64,000 bases of DNA from the NCBI GenBank assembly GCA_013407085.1, contig JACCGJ010011355.1, positions 1 to 64,000 of the forward strand, read 5' to 3'. Source of the DNA: Atriophallophorus winterbourni (Eukaryota > Platyhelminthes > Trematoda > Plagiorchiida > Microphallidae). Numbering within the stretch: position 1 is the first letter of the stretch; the number at the start of each line of letters is the position of its first letter. Shown piece after piece: positions 1 to 11,399 of the stretch. A program made the position numbers and the translations under genes. The notes under the pieces were generated by a model, which did no database searches, was not told where the DNA came from, and was given only the letters and a program-made list of their open reading frames with translations.

Positions 1-1325
1 AAGACCGGTGGAGATGGTTCGGTCATGTCTGCAGGCAGATGTAGGTTGTAATCAATTTGCAGATTATATTGACGTTAAACGAACCTATGGCTTTTCTAAG
101 GAGACCCAAGCTGCTTTCAGCTTTGCTGGCAGGCTAGTCGACATTGCATAAAGTTTCCTACGTCAGACTGAATAATCACGCCTAAAACATTTTCAGAGGA
201 GGCGGGCAAGATATTTTCTACATCTTGTACGGACGTTAGCACTACACGAAGTAACCAGGGTGAGTTCGCACGAGGTGAGTTCGGGGGTCTAAATAATCGA
301 GTCAGCGACGCGAATGAGGCAGTGACGCCTAAGCTTTGGCAGAGATCGTTCCATTGTTTCCTGTCATCTGCTTCACGTTCCTTAGCGACAGCGCTCTTGA
401 TTCAGTGAGATTACTACAAATTACCATTGGACCTTCGATTTTTATTTCCTGGGGAATGTTCGTGTTCAAACTCTTCTGTCTTAGCTTATACACATCCTTC
501 GATAATTTAATACTAACATTTGGTTGACTAATGGTCTATTTCATAGAATTACCGAGTTGTTGGGAGTTAGATTGCTTTCTGGATCAAGGAGTGTTTCAGT
601 GGTAGTTACAGCTGCCCTGTAAGAAATACTGCTCACGTGGTTGAGGCATGTATTTTGAATTGTTTTCTGCGCTTCCTGACAGGTACAGATTCGACAGACA
701 CTATCGTTTGTTCGAGTCTTTCAATGTTCATCGCTACAGCAAACACGCGTCCTTCCATAATTTGTGATTATTAATTAAGGTTGCTGATTCCGATGATAAA
801 GATTTGCCACAGTTCGCATGAATAGTAATCGAACACAAGTAACATTGAACGTGACGCAATCTGGGGTGTACCAGCTTTTGACAAATTTTGCATTTTACAA
901 TCCGCGCCGTCATAAACGTTTAAGGTCACGTTATCGACCAATTTCGCGAGAGTGAGTCGATACACTAGGCGACGCCGTCTTTATCGATCGGTGGCTGTCG
1001 GTGGAATGAAATAGATACTCTTCGTAAAGCACCTATTATGAATGTCGAAACGAAACGTTGTTCCACTTTGCATTCTGAGTGGTGCATAACCTGAGGTAGT
1101 CAAACCGTTACTTGTCGCAGACAATCGCTAGTCGTTACTAGTAAGTTTACCATAGTCGGCGTTGTCTGAAGTTCAAGCTGAGGCCCACGCAATAGAGTTA
1201 ATGAATGTTAGTACAAATTCAGAGATGCCTGCAACCATTTTCCATGTCCTTATTGGGGTTATTGATTAATCCTTAATGTTATCAGTATGAACTCATCAGG
1301 AAAGCCAGTTACATCGTAAGAAAAT
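1..1325. other. No gene recognised
   Basis: Short ORFs here have no recognisable motif and no convincing splice-site pairs. The stretch is probably intergenic or old repeat sequence. Confidence 0.4.
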
Positions 1326-1720
1326 TATCTGGATTCAAGGATTCAAGGAGTCAAGGATTTATGGTTAAAAAAAGTTAATACTTTACAACACCACAGGATT
1401 CCGGTATGAATAAAAACATGAAAAATACAATAATATAAAAACAATAGAGAATATGAAATGTAAGGCTCACGAATGTTATTCTTATGCATATGTAAGTCCA
1501 ATTTCGCTTTAAACGCCGCCAGGCAAGGAGAGTCCACCACATTTTGGGGTAGGGAATTCCAAAGAAATATAGCACGTACGGCGAAAAAATGGCGCCGACA
1601 ATCGATACGGGAACTTGGAACGTAAAGGGATAAGGTATGTCTGCGTGTCACTTTCCGATCACACACATGAAGCAAGTGTATTAGTGGATGTCCTTCGGTA
1701 GACACAATTCTATAAGTCAG
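1326..1720 (-). mobile_element. CR1-like LINE, 3' end fragment
   Basis: On the minus strand the 1343-1705 ORF matches the extreme C-terminus of the reverse-transcriptase ORF seen in the other LINE copies of this window: HPLIHLL, then PSSRIDCRRHFFAVR, then FLWNSLP. It ends in a run of TTGAATCC/TTGACTCC-like short repeats near 1328-1352, the usual 3' tail of this family. The 5' side is cut off at about 1720, next to a hairpin. Confidence 0.75.
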
Positions 1721-1724
1721 AATA

Positions 1725-1766
1725 ATATCGCGTCGTATCCTTCTTTGGGTAAATACGACGCGATAT
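1725..1766. repeat. Perfect 14-bp inverted repeat (hairpin)
   Basis: The arm atatcgcgtcgtat (1725-1738) is exactly repeated in inverted orientation at 1753-1766, with a 14-nt loop. One arm is also LINE coding sequence (Arg-Arg-Asp-Ile), so the other arm is probably a local inverted copy made at the truncated 5' end of the element. Confidence 0.8.
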
Positions 1767-1799
1767 GATGATGGTGGTGGTGGTGATGATGATGATGGT
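1766..1799. repeat. Triplet-rich (GAT/GGT) microsatellite
   Basis: An imperfect gat/ggt run sits between two minus-strand LINE copies. A similar run at 4576-4606 lies inside the LINE at 1800-4680 and encodes a His-rich segment there. Confidence 0.6.
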
Positions 1800-2030
1800 A
1801 ATTCAAGATTTCTAATGGTCTAAAAAGCATCAAGCTTAGCAATAACCATAGGATGTTAATAATTAAAATGTATGTGTATAAAACAAGTTATGGAATTAGA
1901 TTAAACAGTATATAAGTGTTCTGGAAACGAATAATTCCATTGAAATTCGTCTAATTCCGTTTTAAAGTCATGAAAGTTAGTGGAGTGAGCAACGGTAGAA
2001 GTTAAACTGTTCCAAGTAAAAATACCTTCT

Positions 2031-3026
2031 TCAGTTCAGGCGGGAATGCGGAACCACCAGCACATATTCATGGGTCCCATAATTTCTCGTATCCCTTCGC
2101 GTGAATAAATCCTGTAAGGGATGGTTTGGGGTATGAAATATTTTGTAAATTGGAATAGGGTCTCCCTTGATTCGTCGATAGAGAAAGTGGAACAGATTGA
2201 GGTGAGCTATCCTTTCTTTATAAGGCTGGTTTCGGATGCTGAGAACTAGTTTTGTTGAGCGGTGATAGATTCGCTGCATAAGTTCAACATCCTTCTTGAG
2301 CCATGGAGACCATGACTGCACACCGTATTCCAAGTATTTATTCATGATCCTTTGGAATAACTTAGGCGAATATTTCCTAGATACCCGTTTCAGTAGATTT
2401 AGGACACGTGTTGTTTTTTTAAAGGCACTGTTAGTTTGAAGTGAGGTTTTTAAACTGGTGCATATCCAGACACCCAAATCTTATTCTTCACTTTGATTTT
2501 TAAGTAAACGTGAACCTATTTGGTATGTGAATACTACTCGATTCCCCACATTCATGAGCCTGCATTTGTTGGAGTTAAAGGGCAGTTTGTTCTTCAACGA
2601 CCAGCTGTGAAGCGTATCAAGTTCCTTTTGTAATAGCAGACAGTCTTCTGAGCTACAAATGCTGCGCCAAATCTTTATGTCATCCACAAATAACGAAATG
2701 TTACATCGAACAATTTCCGGTATTTCATTGACATAAACCAGAAAGAGGATCGGATCAAGGAATAAACCTTGGGGAACTCCGCTAGTTGCTGCGATTGGTT
2801 TTGATAATGCACCATTAACACGTAACTGGTTAGTGTGACTTGTTAGGTAGTCATTTAGCCAATTCAACAACTTTCCAGTGATACGAAGCCTTTCAAGCTT
2901 CTGCAGTAGTAGGGTATAGTCAACACGATCGAATACTTTTGAGATATCGAAGTAGCAGGCGTGTATTGGTTTCCCATTATCTACGGATTTTGTCCAATCA
3001 TCCAGCGTTATCAGTAAGTTAGACAA
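2031..3026 (-). pseudogene. LINE reverse transcriptase (two frames)
   Basis: The ORFs 3026-2481 and 2477-2031 are one RT-to-thumb region split by a frameshift near 2480. Visible motifs are a YFDISKVFDRVD block, TSGVPQG and FVDDIKIW. The last is the catalytic box, in which Val replaces the usual Ala of F/YADD. The thumb region has MEYGVQSW-like and RIYHRSTKLV blocks. The damaged box and the frame break make this a dead copy. The related copy at 22905-23632 keeps FADD. Confidence 0.85.
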
Positions 3027-3954
3027 ACAGGATTAATTACTGATTATTCTCGAAATGTTTCATTAGATTATCAATAATGAGTCGCTCAAGTAATTTTGAG
3101 ATCACAGGTAACAGAGTAACGGATCGTTAATTAGAAACATCGGAGCGATTTCCACCAGTGTTTGTTTGAACAGGCATGTGAGTGGTTTGCATAGCAAATT
3201 CGCTCAATGCTTCAATACTAGCGGGGTTATTCCATAAGCCCGAGGAGATTTTCCGGTTTTTAGAATAAATAATGCTTGAATGATGTGTTTCGACGTTACA
3301 TTTATTTCACTCGTGGCAACCGTGGTTGAAATGGTTTGATTTGGGATGTAAATTTCTCGGGATGAATACAGATGAATAAATTGTGGCTAAAGCTTCAACA
3401 GTTTCTGATGCAGTTGTTGTTGGTCCAGCTGTTGTGTTCACGGACGCCACTCACCTTAGCTTGATCGTTAACCATACGATATAGTATTTTGGGGTTGAGA
3501 TCCCTCATGCGTGATATCACTTATTGGAAGTACAACTTGTCTTGGGTGACAAATTTGTTTACTTTGTTCCACAGTAAACGGAATGTTTCCTAGGTCTCTC
3601 ATGATGGGTTTTGCCGATGGTGTCGCAATCTTTCGTCCCTTTAACCACTTACAAGTTCGGCATCTTAGTTTAAATTCGAGGTTTTTTCTTGAGTTCCTGA
3701 GGACAAATTAAGAGCTCACTTCGATTGAATTCTTGAGATTAGATATTAGCCATACCCAAAACTGATGTACGTTGCTGGTTTCCGGTTGATAGTTAATCGC
3801 GTTTTGAGAGCATCACTCAAAGCTATAATGTTGATACGTCTAACTGTTTACGGGCATCATTTGTTCTTACAGCTTCAAACAGATAATGAAACTGGATGAC
3901 GACGTGATCACTTAGTCCCAGTGGACTTTCTTAAGTAACGTTATTAATGTCATG

Positions 3955-4672
3955 TTAATTGCTTGTCAGAACAAGATCCAGGAGTGAAGGTACATCGGTT
4001 CCACGGTATCGGGTATTACATGCAATGTGGTTATAAAGAGGAATATCGTCTAACAACTCACTGAATGCGCGTGTTCTGGATGAACGGTACTGCTCTGCAG
4101 ATTCGGTAAATTGAAGCCACACATAATCAAAAATCCACAAGTGAATCTGGAAGTAACCATGCGAATTCTCTCGAGTAGGGTCAGATTGTAAGTTTCCTGT
4201 AAGACGGTGTGCGATAAACTACTCCCAAAACACAGTCTTCGCCGTTAGCTAATCGGACTGAGCACCAGAGTGCTTCACGTACCACGGTGCCTGGATTCAT
4301 AATCTCACGGCACAGAATGTTTTGGCTATAATACAAAGCTACTCTTCCTCCTCTCGTTTCACGGAAATGGCGAATAAGTGCAATTCCGGGTAATTCTAAT
4401 TCTTTATTTGTTTGGTGTGTCTGTAGCCAAGTTTCCGTTACGGCGATGATGTCTGGTGAAAATTTCAGAAAAACTGCACGCAGTTCACCGATTTTGTTTC
4501 CGAGACATTGTGCGTTGGTGTGAATGCATTTCATAGTTGTTTTTCTTAACAGGGATGGGGCGTGGAAAAGCAGATGATGATGGTGATGATGATGATGACG
4601 ATGATAGTTACTTAAATTTTTGTGACGCAAAATGCTGTGGATTAGTGATGTTTGGCAACATTTAGAGTCCAT
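3955..4672 (-). pseudogene. LINE AP-type endonuclease
   Basis: The ORF 4672-4181 carries CIHTNAQCLGNK, then PDIIAVTETWL (the Glu-containing AP-endonuclease motif), then GVVYRTP. The ORF 4140-3955 continues it with IPLYNHIACNTR and LLDLVLT. A break lies between 4181 and 4140. A His-rich stretch near the N-terminus comes from a triplet microsatellite. The same motif set is seen at 47160-47800 and 10072-10340. Confidence 0.8.
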
Positions 4673-4689
4673 TTAACAGTATATTTTAT

Positions 4690-5089
4690 CTCCAATTATA
4701 ATTTTTCTAGAATAGAGGTCAAACATTTCGAGTTGATAGAAAGAATTCGATTAATCGGCCGATGTTGTGTATCACTCCCATGTGGCACTTAATTTTCATT
4801 TACAACTTTATTATCGACAAAAAACAAACAGGAAGAATCAAGATAACGAGGCCAGAATTGTTTAAAAAAATTACAACAAAAAACAAGAGTTACAAATTAT
4901 TTGATCATCGATGAATTTGCAATTGCTTATAGCCTAATTGGCTGTAAAAATCACGCACAATGTTATCATATTGTCGATTATCAACGTGACGTTTCAACCT
5001 TCTTTGGAGTTTGTTTGAATCAAGCATATTCATTCATATTCAAATTGGTCAAATTTGCTCATTACTCTAGACGATTGGACAACATCTCT
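4690..5089. other. AT-rich spacer, nothing recognised
   Basis: The short ORF at 4901-5092 shows no family motif. This sequence separates two LINE copies of opposite orientation. Confidence 0.4.
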
Positions 5090-6290
5090 TAACCGAGGAT
5101 ACTAAGATCATGCCTGCTATATTGATATATCAAAGGCTTTTGGTATGGTCAACCCCGGCCTGCTTCTGTAGAAGCTAGTGCGATACGGGATAACAGGCAA
5201 CATATTATCGTGAATAACCGGTTTTTTGACCGTCCGGCATGTGCGAGTCCGCATTGAAGGCGTTCTGTCAAAAACCATCAATGCCACCAGCGGCATCCCT
5301 CAAGGTTCAGTGCTCGGGCCTCTCCTTTACCTGTTATACAAAAATGATATTACCCGAGTAGTACGATGCAAGGTGGTTGTTTTTTCTAATGACATAAAAA
5401 TATGTAAGCAAATCCGATCCACTGAAGATTTTTCGATGCTGCAAGAGGATTTGGGTGCCCTGTATCACTAGTCTCAACTAAATCAGATGCATTTCAACAT
5501 GCGTAAATGCAAAATATTACAACTTGGCCAGCAGTACGAGCATACATATCATCTTGGTCATTGAAACCTGACTTGTACCATCGCTGAGAACGATCTCGCT
5601 ATCTGGATTGCTAATAACCTGAAACCGAATAGTCATTGCTAGAAAGTCTTCAACAGGGCATGCTGTATCTTGGCCATGCTGAGGATAATATTTGAGAGGT
5701 TCTCTCCTGAAAAGCTTTCCCGTATTATAAATACTTATATCCAACAAAGGATAGAGTACATGATCCCAGTTTGGGTACCGTGGCTGCGAAAATACATTGG
5801 ATTGCTAGATAGAATTTATCACCGAGCGACGAAGCTAGTTGATTGGATGCAGTACGTCCCATATCGAGAGCAAATGGCCATGATAGGATTGACTGGTTTT
5901 ACACAAAGGCGAGTAAGGAGCGACATGATCCAAATACTGCGGATGGAAAATGACCCTCCGCGATTTGTTAGAAGTCAGTTCCCCTAAGAATACACGGAGT
6001 CATTCAAGTTGTCTCGTTATCTCGAACTCAAAACTCGATTAAAGACTTCATTTCTTCTCTATGCAAGATATTATTCACGCTACCACGATCCATGTTTTCA
6101 AATCAAAACTGGATGCTTATATCAAAGAGCACTGCACTATCCGTCCTGTATATTGACCCGATATGAACCCACACAAACCAAACACCTCAATAGAATTGTG
6201 ATTGTATCCTCTGTATTTTTATAGCTGTAATCCAATGGTACATGTAAAGCAAATGCTTTTTCACCATAAAATATTAATTCTTGATTCTTC
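5090..6290 (+). mobile_element. CR1-like LINE, RT fragment with 3' tail
   Basis: The plus strand encodes a broken RT. It runs from a YIDISKAFGMV-like block near 5125, through INATSGIPQGSVLGPLLYLLY (5277-5340) and a degraded catalytic box reading FSNDIK, to thumb blocks EYMIPVWVPWL and RIYHRATKLV (5670-5987). The end near 6250-6290 has the family tail, with CTTTTTCACCATAAA and TTGATTCTT. Multiple frame breaks make it a pseudo-copy. Confidence 0.8.
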
Positions 6291-6409
6291 TTTTACCACA
6301 TTTCGCTTTTCAATACAATGCCATTTTTATGCAGTAAGAACATCGAATCCAAGCTAAACAGCTAATCGGTTTGCTTGCAACATGGACCGTCAATTTTCGA
6401 TTACCCACA

Positions 6410-6549
6410 ATGGCCGAGAATTATAAATCACACTTACCCATGGCCACACAAACTCTGACAAATAAAGATGACAAACATGACAGGAAGCTGAAGCCAAGCG
6501 CATACAACAAATTCCGAATCACTGGAAATGGCTTGTTCACGGCAGGTAA
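6410..6549 (+). CDS. Possible exon of unknown gene
   Basis: An ATG at 6410 opens a lysine-rich reading frame (MAENYKSHL... SAYNKFRITGNGLF) that reaches a plausible donor, GGCAG|GTAAGC, at 6549/6550. If the donor is ignored, the frame runs to a stop at 6572-6574. It could be a first coding exon. However, its phase-1 end does not fit the plus-strand gene beginning at 11269, and no partner exon was found. Its function is unknown. Confidence 0.25.
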
Positions 6550-6960
6550 GCCGATGGTTTGGCGAGACAAATAAGATGTTTATTATGCATTAAATCATGT
6601 ATTCGATTCTTCATCCAAGCTTGCGGTTTTAATAAAAATTTTCGTTTATATTTTATTAGATGTAATTGACCTTGAAACTAGTAGGCGTAACGGTTACCTA
6701 TAGAAGTGTGTAAATTAGCGGGACTTTTCTGAGCATGCTCTAGTTATATAAGTTTAGTGTGCAGGAGAACAAAGCGACCAGCACTGAAAAATGTCAGTTA
6801 GTAAATACTTAAAACTGAGCGATTTCAAACGGCGAAATACTTCGAAGCCTAGGCCCCACTAACTAGTGTTATGATGAATTGTCCCGTCGCCAAATTGTTA
6901 TGATGGATGAATCGTCGATGTGGCAGCTTACAAAATTGTTGCGTTCTAACAATCGATGAA

Positions 6961-7240
6961 TTGTTTTTAATCCAACGGTCAGGAAAACAGAACAAGACCG
7001 GGATGGAACGTTGATCGGGAGTCCAAGGTCCAAGCGCCCAGTGAGTGCGTTTGACCAGGGACATGGTTTATATTTATATGGCAACAACAGAGTGAACGTG
7101 CGTTGTTTTTAACCCAACAGTCAGGAAAACAGAACAAGGCCGGAATGGAACGTTGGTCAGAATTCCAAGTTCCAATGCACCCTGTGATTTGGCCGTGACT
7201 ATGGTTTGTATTTATATGACAACAACAAAGTGAACGTGTG
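6961..7240. repeat. Tandem duplication, 142-bp unit
   Basis: The block starting ttgtttttaatccaac at 6961 recurs at 7103. The two copies share the order aggaaaacagaacaag, ggaacgttg, atttatatg and caacaa plus gtgaacgtg, with scattered substitutions. It lies just upstream of the RTE-like fragment and may be part of its 5' region. Confidence 0.75.
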
Positions 7241-7377
7241 AAGGTGCAGATTAGTCCTTGGGAAAGAAAAAATCAGCTGACACGTAGATGACTGCATAGT
7301 GGGACCGATGGAAGTTCGTTCTCATGGTTGAGTCAGACGATTTGAATGTAGTGAAAAAATGAAAGTCAACCATTTGA

Positions 7378-7718
7378 ATGTACGGAAGAAAATGGGAGTT
7401 TTTTGAAAACATGGAAAGATGGGTAGAGCACTTCTCCCCTCTCTACTCTAGGGACAGTACGGTTCTACCGCATGCACTTGAAAATGTCGAACGGTTGCCG
7501 ATCATTGAATATCTAGATATCCCTCCTACTCTTGATGAGCTCAATAAGGCAATCGAATGGGAAGGCTCCTGGTGACGGCGGAATTCCACCTGAGCTCATC
7601 GAATGCGGTAGAGCAGCATTATTACAACCTCTTCACCATTTGCTTCTTCAATGCTGGCAGGAGGGGGGTATCCCACAAGAGATGCGAGACACAAAGATCA
7701 TCACGCTATTTAAGAATG
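7378..7718 (+). mobile_element. RTE-like LINE fragment (pre-RT region)
   Basis: Two overlapping frames (7378-7575 and 7532-7717) give ERWVEHFSPLYSR, then NGKAPGDGGIPPELIE, then LLLQCWQEGGIPQEMRD and ITLFKN. This is the region just before the RT core in RTE/Jockey-type LINEs. A frameshift near 7555 splits it, and it stops abruptly after LFKN, so the catalytic part is missing. Confidence 0.75.
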
Positions 7719-7719
7719 T

Positions 7720-8769
7720 AAGTAGCAGCACCAAAAATGAATCACAGAGGACGAAAAGTACACACGTAAGGCCAATGGAAATTGAAAATCCACGCGATGC
7801 GTACAATAACCAATTTGATTGACCACATGCATTCGGCCAATGAGGGATGAATACGAAGGTCATACACACATTCTCTTGGTCAATTTCGAAAAACGGATCG
7901 ATAATTGTCTAGACGATTAACCGGTAATTCTGATGCAAATACAGAAACAGCACTTGAAAAATTGAGGTTCGACATTTTAGTGAGGTAAAATCTGATTTTC
8001 TGATAGGGTACGCCAGCATTACAGGTAGAAATAGCATAGAAGCATAAACGAGCCTTTAGAAACAAATACGTAATGTTCAATCATTCTGTTTAGAAAGCAA
8101 TGGCTCTCTAGTATTCCAGTTTTCAATGACGTGTTCAATACATGTCTTTAGGCATCGTGAAACTACATTTACCAATGAGAAGCTATAACCATTGATGACT
8201 ACGAAATCTACCTGTTTAAACGATTAACTTCAAAATAAGCAAATGCACACAGCTATTTCGATCACCGAAGTGATGTTTTGTTGCGTAATCATTTTAGCAT
8301 GCAAAGTTCATCGTCTTCGAAATTAGCAATGTTTTGCGAAATTATTAATTCTTCTCAACATATATGTAGGTAAACTCACTCATAATAGGAAAAAACAAAA
8401 TCGCGCATCTTTAAACTCGTGTTCCATCAATCTACATAACTTTCCAACATCACAGCGTACAAATCTGGGAAATCCGAACCATTTGAAGCCATCAACTGGA
8501 AACCATTCATCGACAAGATGGAAGAAGTAGTGAGTTGAATTTTCGGTGATGTTTCGAAAAGATACTCTCTCGCTCTACCATTGGCTTGGTCATCAACAAA
8601 ATCGTAGAAGCAGAATGTCAATTAAATGAGCTTGAGACTATTAAGATCCAAGAATTTATGGTGGCACAAAGCACATAGCTTCACAATTACCATAGCATAT
8701 TAAATATCCGTTCATGAAAAATAATCATGTATTGCCAAGTATATAGTCCACAATAATTGCGATAAAGTT
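7720..8769. other. Intergenic, nothing recognised
   Basis: AT-rich sequence. The short ORFs (7880-8080, 8427-8621) have no motif and no clear splice partners. Confidence 0.4.
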
Positions 8770-9715
8770 TTGACCAAAGAGACAGTTTTCTTTATTAGTT
8801 ATGCTGAGCTTCCAGATGACTGTTATATGTGCAGCGTCTGTAGAACAAAGCTGTTAAACGGCGCCGCGACCAATGTGTCACAATCAGGAAACCTAAAAGA
8901 TCGAATCAAATACTTAGAGAACAGTTCTCAAAAATTCGAGTAAACATTGAAGTCAATAGTAAATGTCCACAATAACTCACTAAAAAGTGCAACCAACCCA
9001 AACACAAAGCTACATCCCGTACCTTCACAAAATGCTCCGTTACTTAAAGATAATTTGCCGGAGGCTGAACACGCTGAAAAGCCGAGTAATGCAAACGCTA
9101 GCTGCGACTCAGATGTTAATCACATTAAAAAGTCGAAGTGGCGTCCACCTACTGCCCATCAGCAAAATTTCTCTACATCCAAAATAATATTGAAATAAAA
9201 ACAAATTGGAAGAATCTCAGTGTAATCTGCACCAATGTGCCGAGGAGATCAGAAACACTTTTATCAAGTAGATGAATTCACAACATTGAACAATGGTATC
9301 ATCTGTTTTTCATGATGGTTATTAGCTTGATACTGCCTGATTCAATTACCCGCCTAAATCGGCACCCAAATTCTCCTCATCTTGCCGAACCGCGTTTACA
9401 AAGGAAAACTCGTAAAAAGTCAGAAAGTGATGGAAGACGTTCTTCTAAACCTTTACTTGCTCCGTGCTTGTTCACAGACTGAATGTTGTATACATGCTGA
9501 TATTCCGTGGTGGGAAATTAATGTAATTTAAACAATGAGGAAAATCTGACCCATGTATTGTGGCTCTTCTCGGTGTTCCCGAACACACTTATACTGATTT
9601 GGGTAGTGAAACACAGCATCACGATCATAAAGAGAGGCTCTACATTGCCAACAGAATCGAAGCTCACGAGTCAGTCTCAGAACTCAGAAAGTTTATGGTA
9701 GAAAAGCAGTAAGCT
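8770..9715 (+). mobile_element. LINE ORF1-like remnant
   Basis: Plus-strand frames read CYMCSVCRTKLLNGA (a Cys-pair cluster), then a coiled-coil-like LKDRIKYLEN. A polar segment follows (8947-9198), then PCIVALLGVPEHTYTDLG near 9555. That order fits ORF1 of a CR1-like LINE. Several stops interrupt it. The stretch taagcttagcaataaccata at 9711-9730 matches another copy's 3' tail, which suggests a nested insertion. Confidence 0.5.
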
Positions 9716-10071
9716 TAGCAATAACCATAGGATGACATAATCGTTTAGAATACCTCGGTCACCAAACTATGAAGTTGACGGGCCAAAACCAATAAAATAA
9801 CATTTTTACCGAGAAGTATGATGGAATCAATTAGGGCCAACTGGCAAACAAATCATAGGAATCTCCCGAAGAGTGTCAGAATGAGTGACCACAGAATTTC
9901 TACACCGAAACCACCTAATGAACCACAACTTTTACAATCGGACGAGACACGGATTAGAAATACTGCGGCAATCCCAAAAAAGACCAATGTCCGACTTTCG
10001 TAGGGTCGGACAAATAGACGAGCTTTCAGCTATGTCTTTCAGCTGCGTCAACGTATACGAAAACCACAATC

Positions 10072-10340
10072 AATTGCCTATATACAAACGAAGTATGCCT
10101 GGTAAACAAGCAAGCTGAAATGAAGGATCTCTGTAATCAGCACTCGCTCGGCATCATAGCAATAACTGAGAAATAGTTCCAACCTCACCAGAGAGATCGC
10201 GAGCTCTCTATTCTAAAAATGACCCGGTTTCGGAGGGACCGCTTAAGAACAGTCGGTGGAGTAGCTGTTTACCACCACGAACGTTTATACAGCACGGACG
10301 TTACATACACTGATCTCGATCTGGAAGACAGTATATGGTT
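10072..10340 (+). mobile_element. LINE endonuclease N-terminal remnant
   Basis: The plus strand gives CLYTNEVCLVNKQAEMK and HSLGIIAITE, matching the endonuclease start of the 1800-4680 element (CIHTNAQCLGNK, IIAVTE). It then gives RLRTVGGVAVYHHERLYS. The copy is cut at about 10340, where an inverted LINE tail begins. Confidence 0.7.
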
Positions 10341-10343
10341 CAA

Positions 10344-10747
10344 GATTCAAGATTCAAGAATTTATGGCATAAAAAGCTCGTAGCTGTAAAAAACCATAAG
10401 ATATTCGTATAAGAAAAAATATATATATATAAAGTTGAGACGTTGGGAAGATCAACACTTCCTGTAGTTAGAAAAAAGAGTCATGTATTGTCTCAGTTTG
10501 ATGACGTGATTCGCATCCACCATACATCCCGTTTATATAACTTAAATCAGCAACTTCACGCGGTATTTAACATAACGAATATTCTGCCGACATTCAGTGT
10601 CAATTCATGGCATTTTTTCTAACTACAAATCTGTCTATCTTCCTAGTGTCTCCATTTTTGTATATATTTATTGTCCTTATACGAATATCCTATGGTGTTG
10701 TACAGCTACATGCTTTTTATGCCATAAATTCTTGTATCTTGAATCTT
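10344..10747. repeat. Inverted pair of LINE 3' tails
   Basis: The tail at 10344-10412, read on the minus strand, matches the plus-strand tail at 10677-10747. Both read cttatacgaatatc, tatggt, acagctac, GCTTTTTATGCCATAAATTC and TTGAATCTTG. Inner segments near 10470 and 10610 (ttttttctaactaca) are also inverted copies. The two arms are separated by about 265 bp. Confidence 0.75.
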
Positions 10748-10749
10748 GT

Positions 10750-11165
10750 TTGCACGATGGTAAGCTCTACCTATCAATGGCATATCCATTTTAGCCAGGA
10801 AGTTCGAGCTTCCCATGCATGCTCCGTGGTCGGAATTATGTAGGTTTTCTTGTTTGTGGGCAACGTTCCTGGGCGAGAATGTTCTGAAAATCTGTCGCAG
10901 CATACCCAGAAGCCCGAAAGCACGATTCTAGATAACCGCACAACGCATGTTGTTCTTTAGGCTTCCGCATACCCAGACCCCAAGATCCCTTTCCAGCTCA
11001 GAATTGTGTCTAAAGTGATATGGGCTTGAAATGTCTCACCAATTTGCAGCACCTTGCATTTTAAGTATTGAACGCTAAGTTATGCCTCTCCGACTATTCA
11101 TGAAGAGCATCTAAATGATTTTGCAGCTGTAAACACTCTGCAGTCGATTCTAGCCGTAATGATAA
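10750..11165 (-). mobile_element. Decayed LINE RT/thumb fragment
   Basis: The minus strand has LIGRAYHRANKI, corresponding to the RIYHRATKLV thumb block of the other copies. Higher coordinates hold noisy RT-like sequence, including a HDSELERDLGVWVCG-like block near 10975-11015. It is heavily broken. Confidence 0.5.
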
Positions 11166-11268
11166 TTATTGGATAAATAATTCAATTCACACTCAATAAT
11201 TTTCGTACGCAAACTTAGGATTTTCTTCTATTAGGCGTTCGTTCACATCTATTCTCTTTTGTCGCTAG

Positions 11269-11399
11269 GTCAACGGAAATGAAATTGAGTATCGACAACG
11301 CGGGGTCACACATCAGTCCAAATGCCGTGCTGTTCAGTTTAAATCCAACACTTCGATGCTTAGCCTCCAACGTGGCGATGATCGAAGAGACAACGTCAG
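11269..11399 (+). CDS. Unknown gene, exon A
   Basis: This exon follows a pyrimidine-rich tract ending in tag at 11268 and ends before a gtcaat donor at 11400. It is 131 bp and open in one frame (VNGNEIEYRQRG... LSLQRGDDRRDNV), and its final AG forms an Arg codon with the first A of the exon at 12243. An in-frame stop just before 11269 means an upstream exon must end in phase 0; none was found. The donor is weak (GTCAAT). No domain is recognised. The segment is basic and polar. Confidence 0.45.

Larger units (their letters stand above)
1800..4680 (-). mobile_element. CR1/Jockey-like LINE, 5' truncated and decayed
   Basis: This is the longest LINE copy in the window. Read on the minus strand it has an AP-type endonuclease (4672-3955), a decayed linker, a reverse transcriptase (3026-2031) and a 3' tail ending near 1800. 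The tail contains CTTTTTAGACCATTA, which is shared with the tails at 23585 and 63275. No ORF1 precedes the endonuclease, so the copy is 5' truncated. Stops and frameshifts between the parts mean it cannot be active. Confidence 0.85.

Noticed and set aside
8427..8621. Small minus-strand ORF
   Set aside because: No motif, no splice partners, and a length expected by chance in this sequence.
11235..11268. Alternative acceptor for exon A at 11234 (ttctattag)
   Set aside because: It would place an in-frame TAG just before the open part of the exon.
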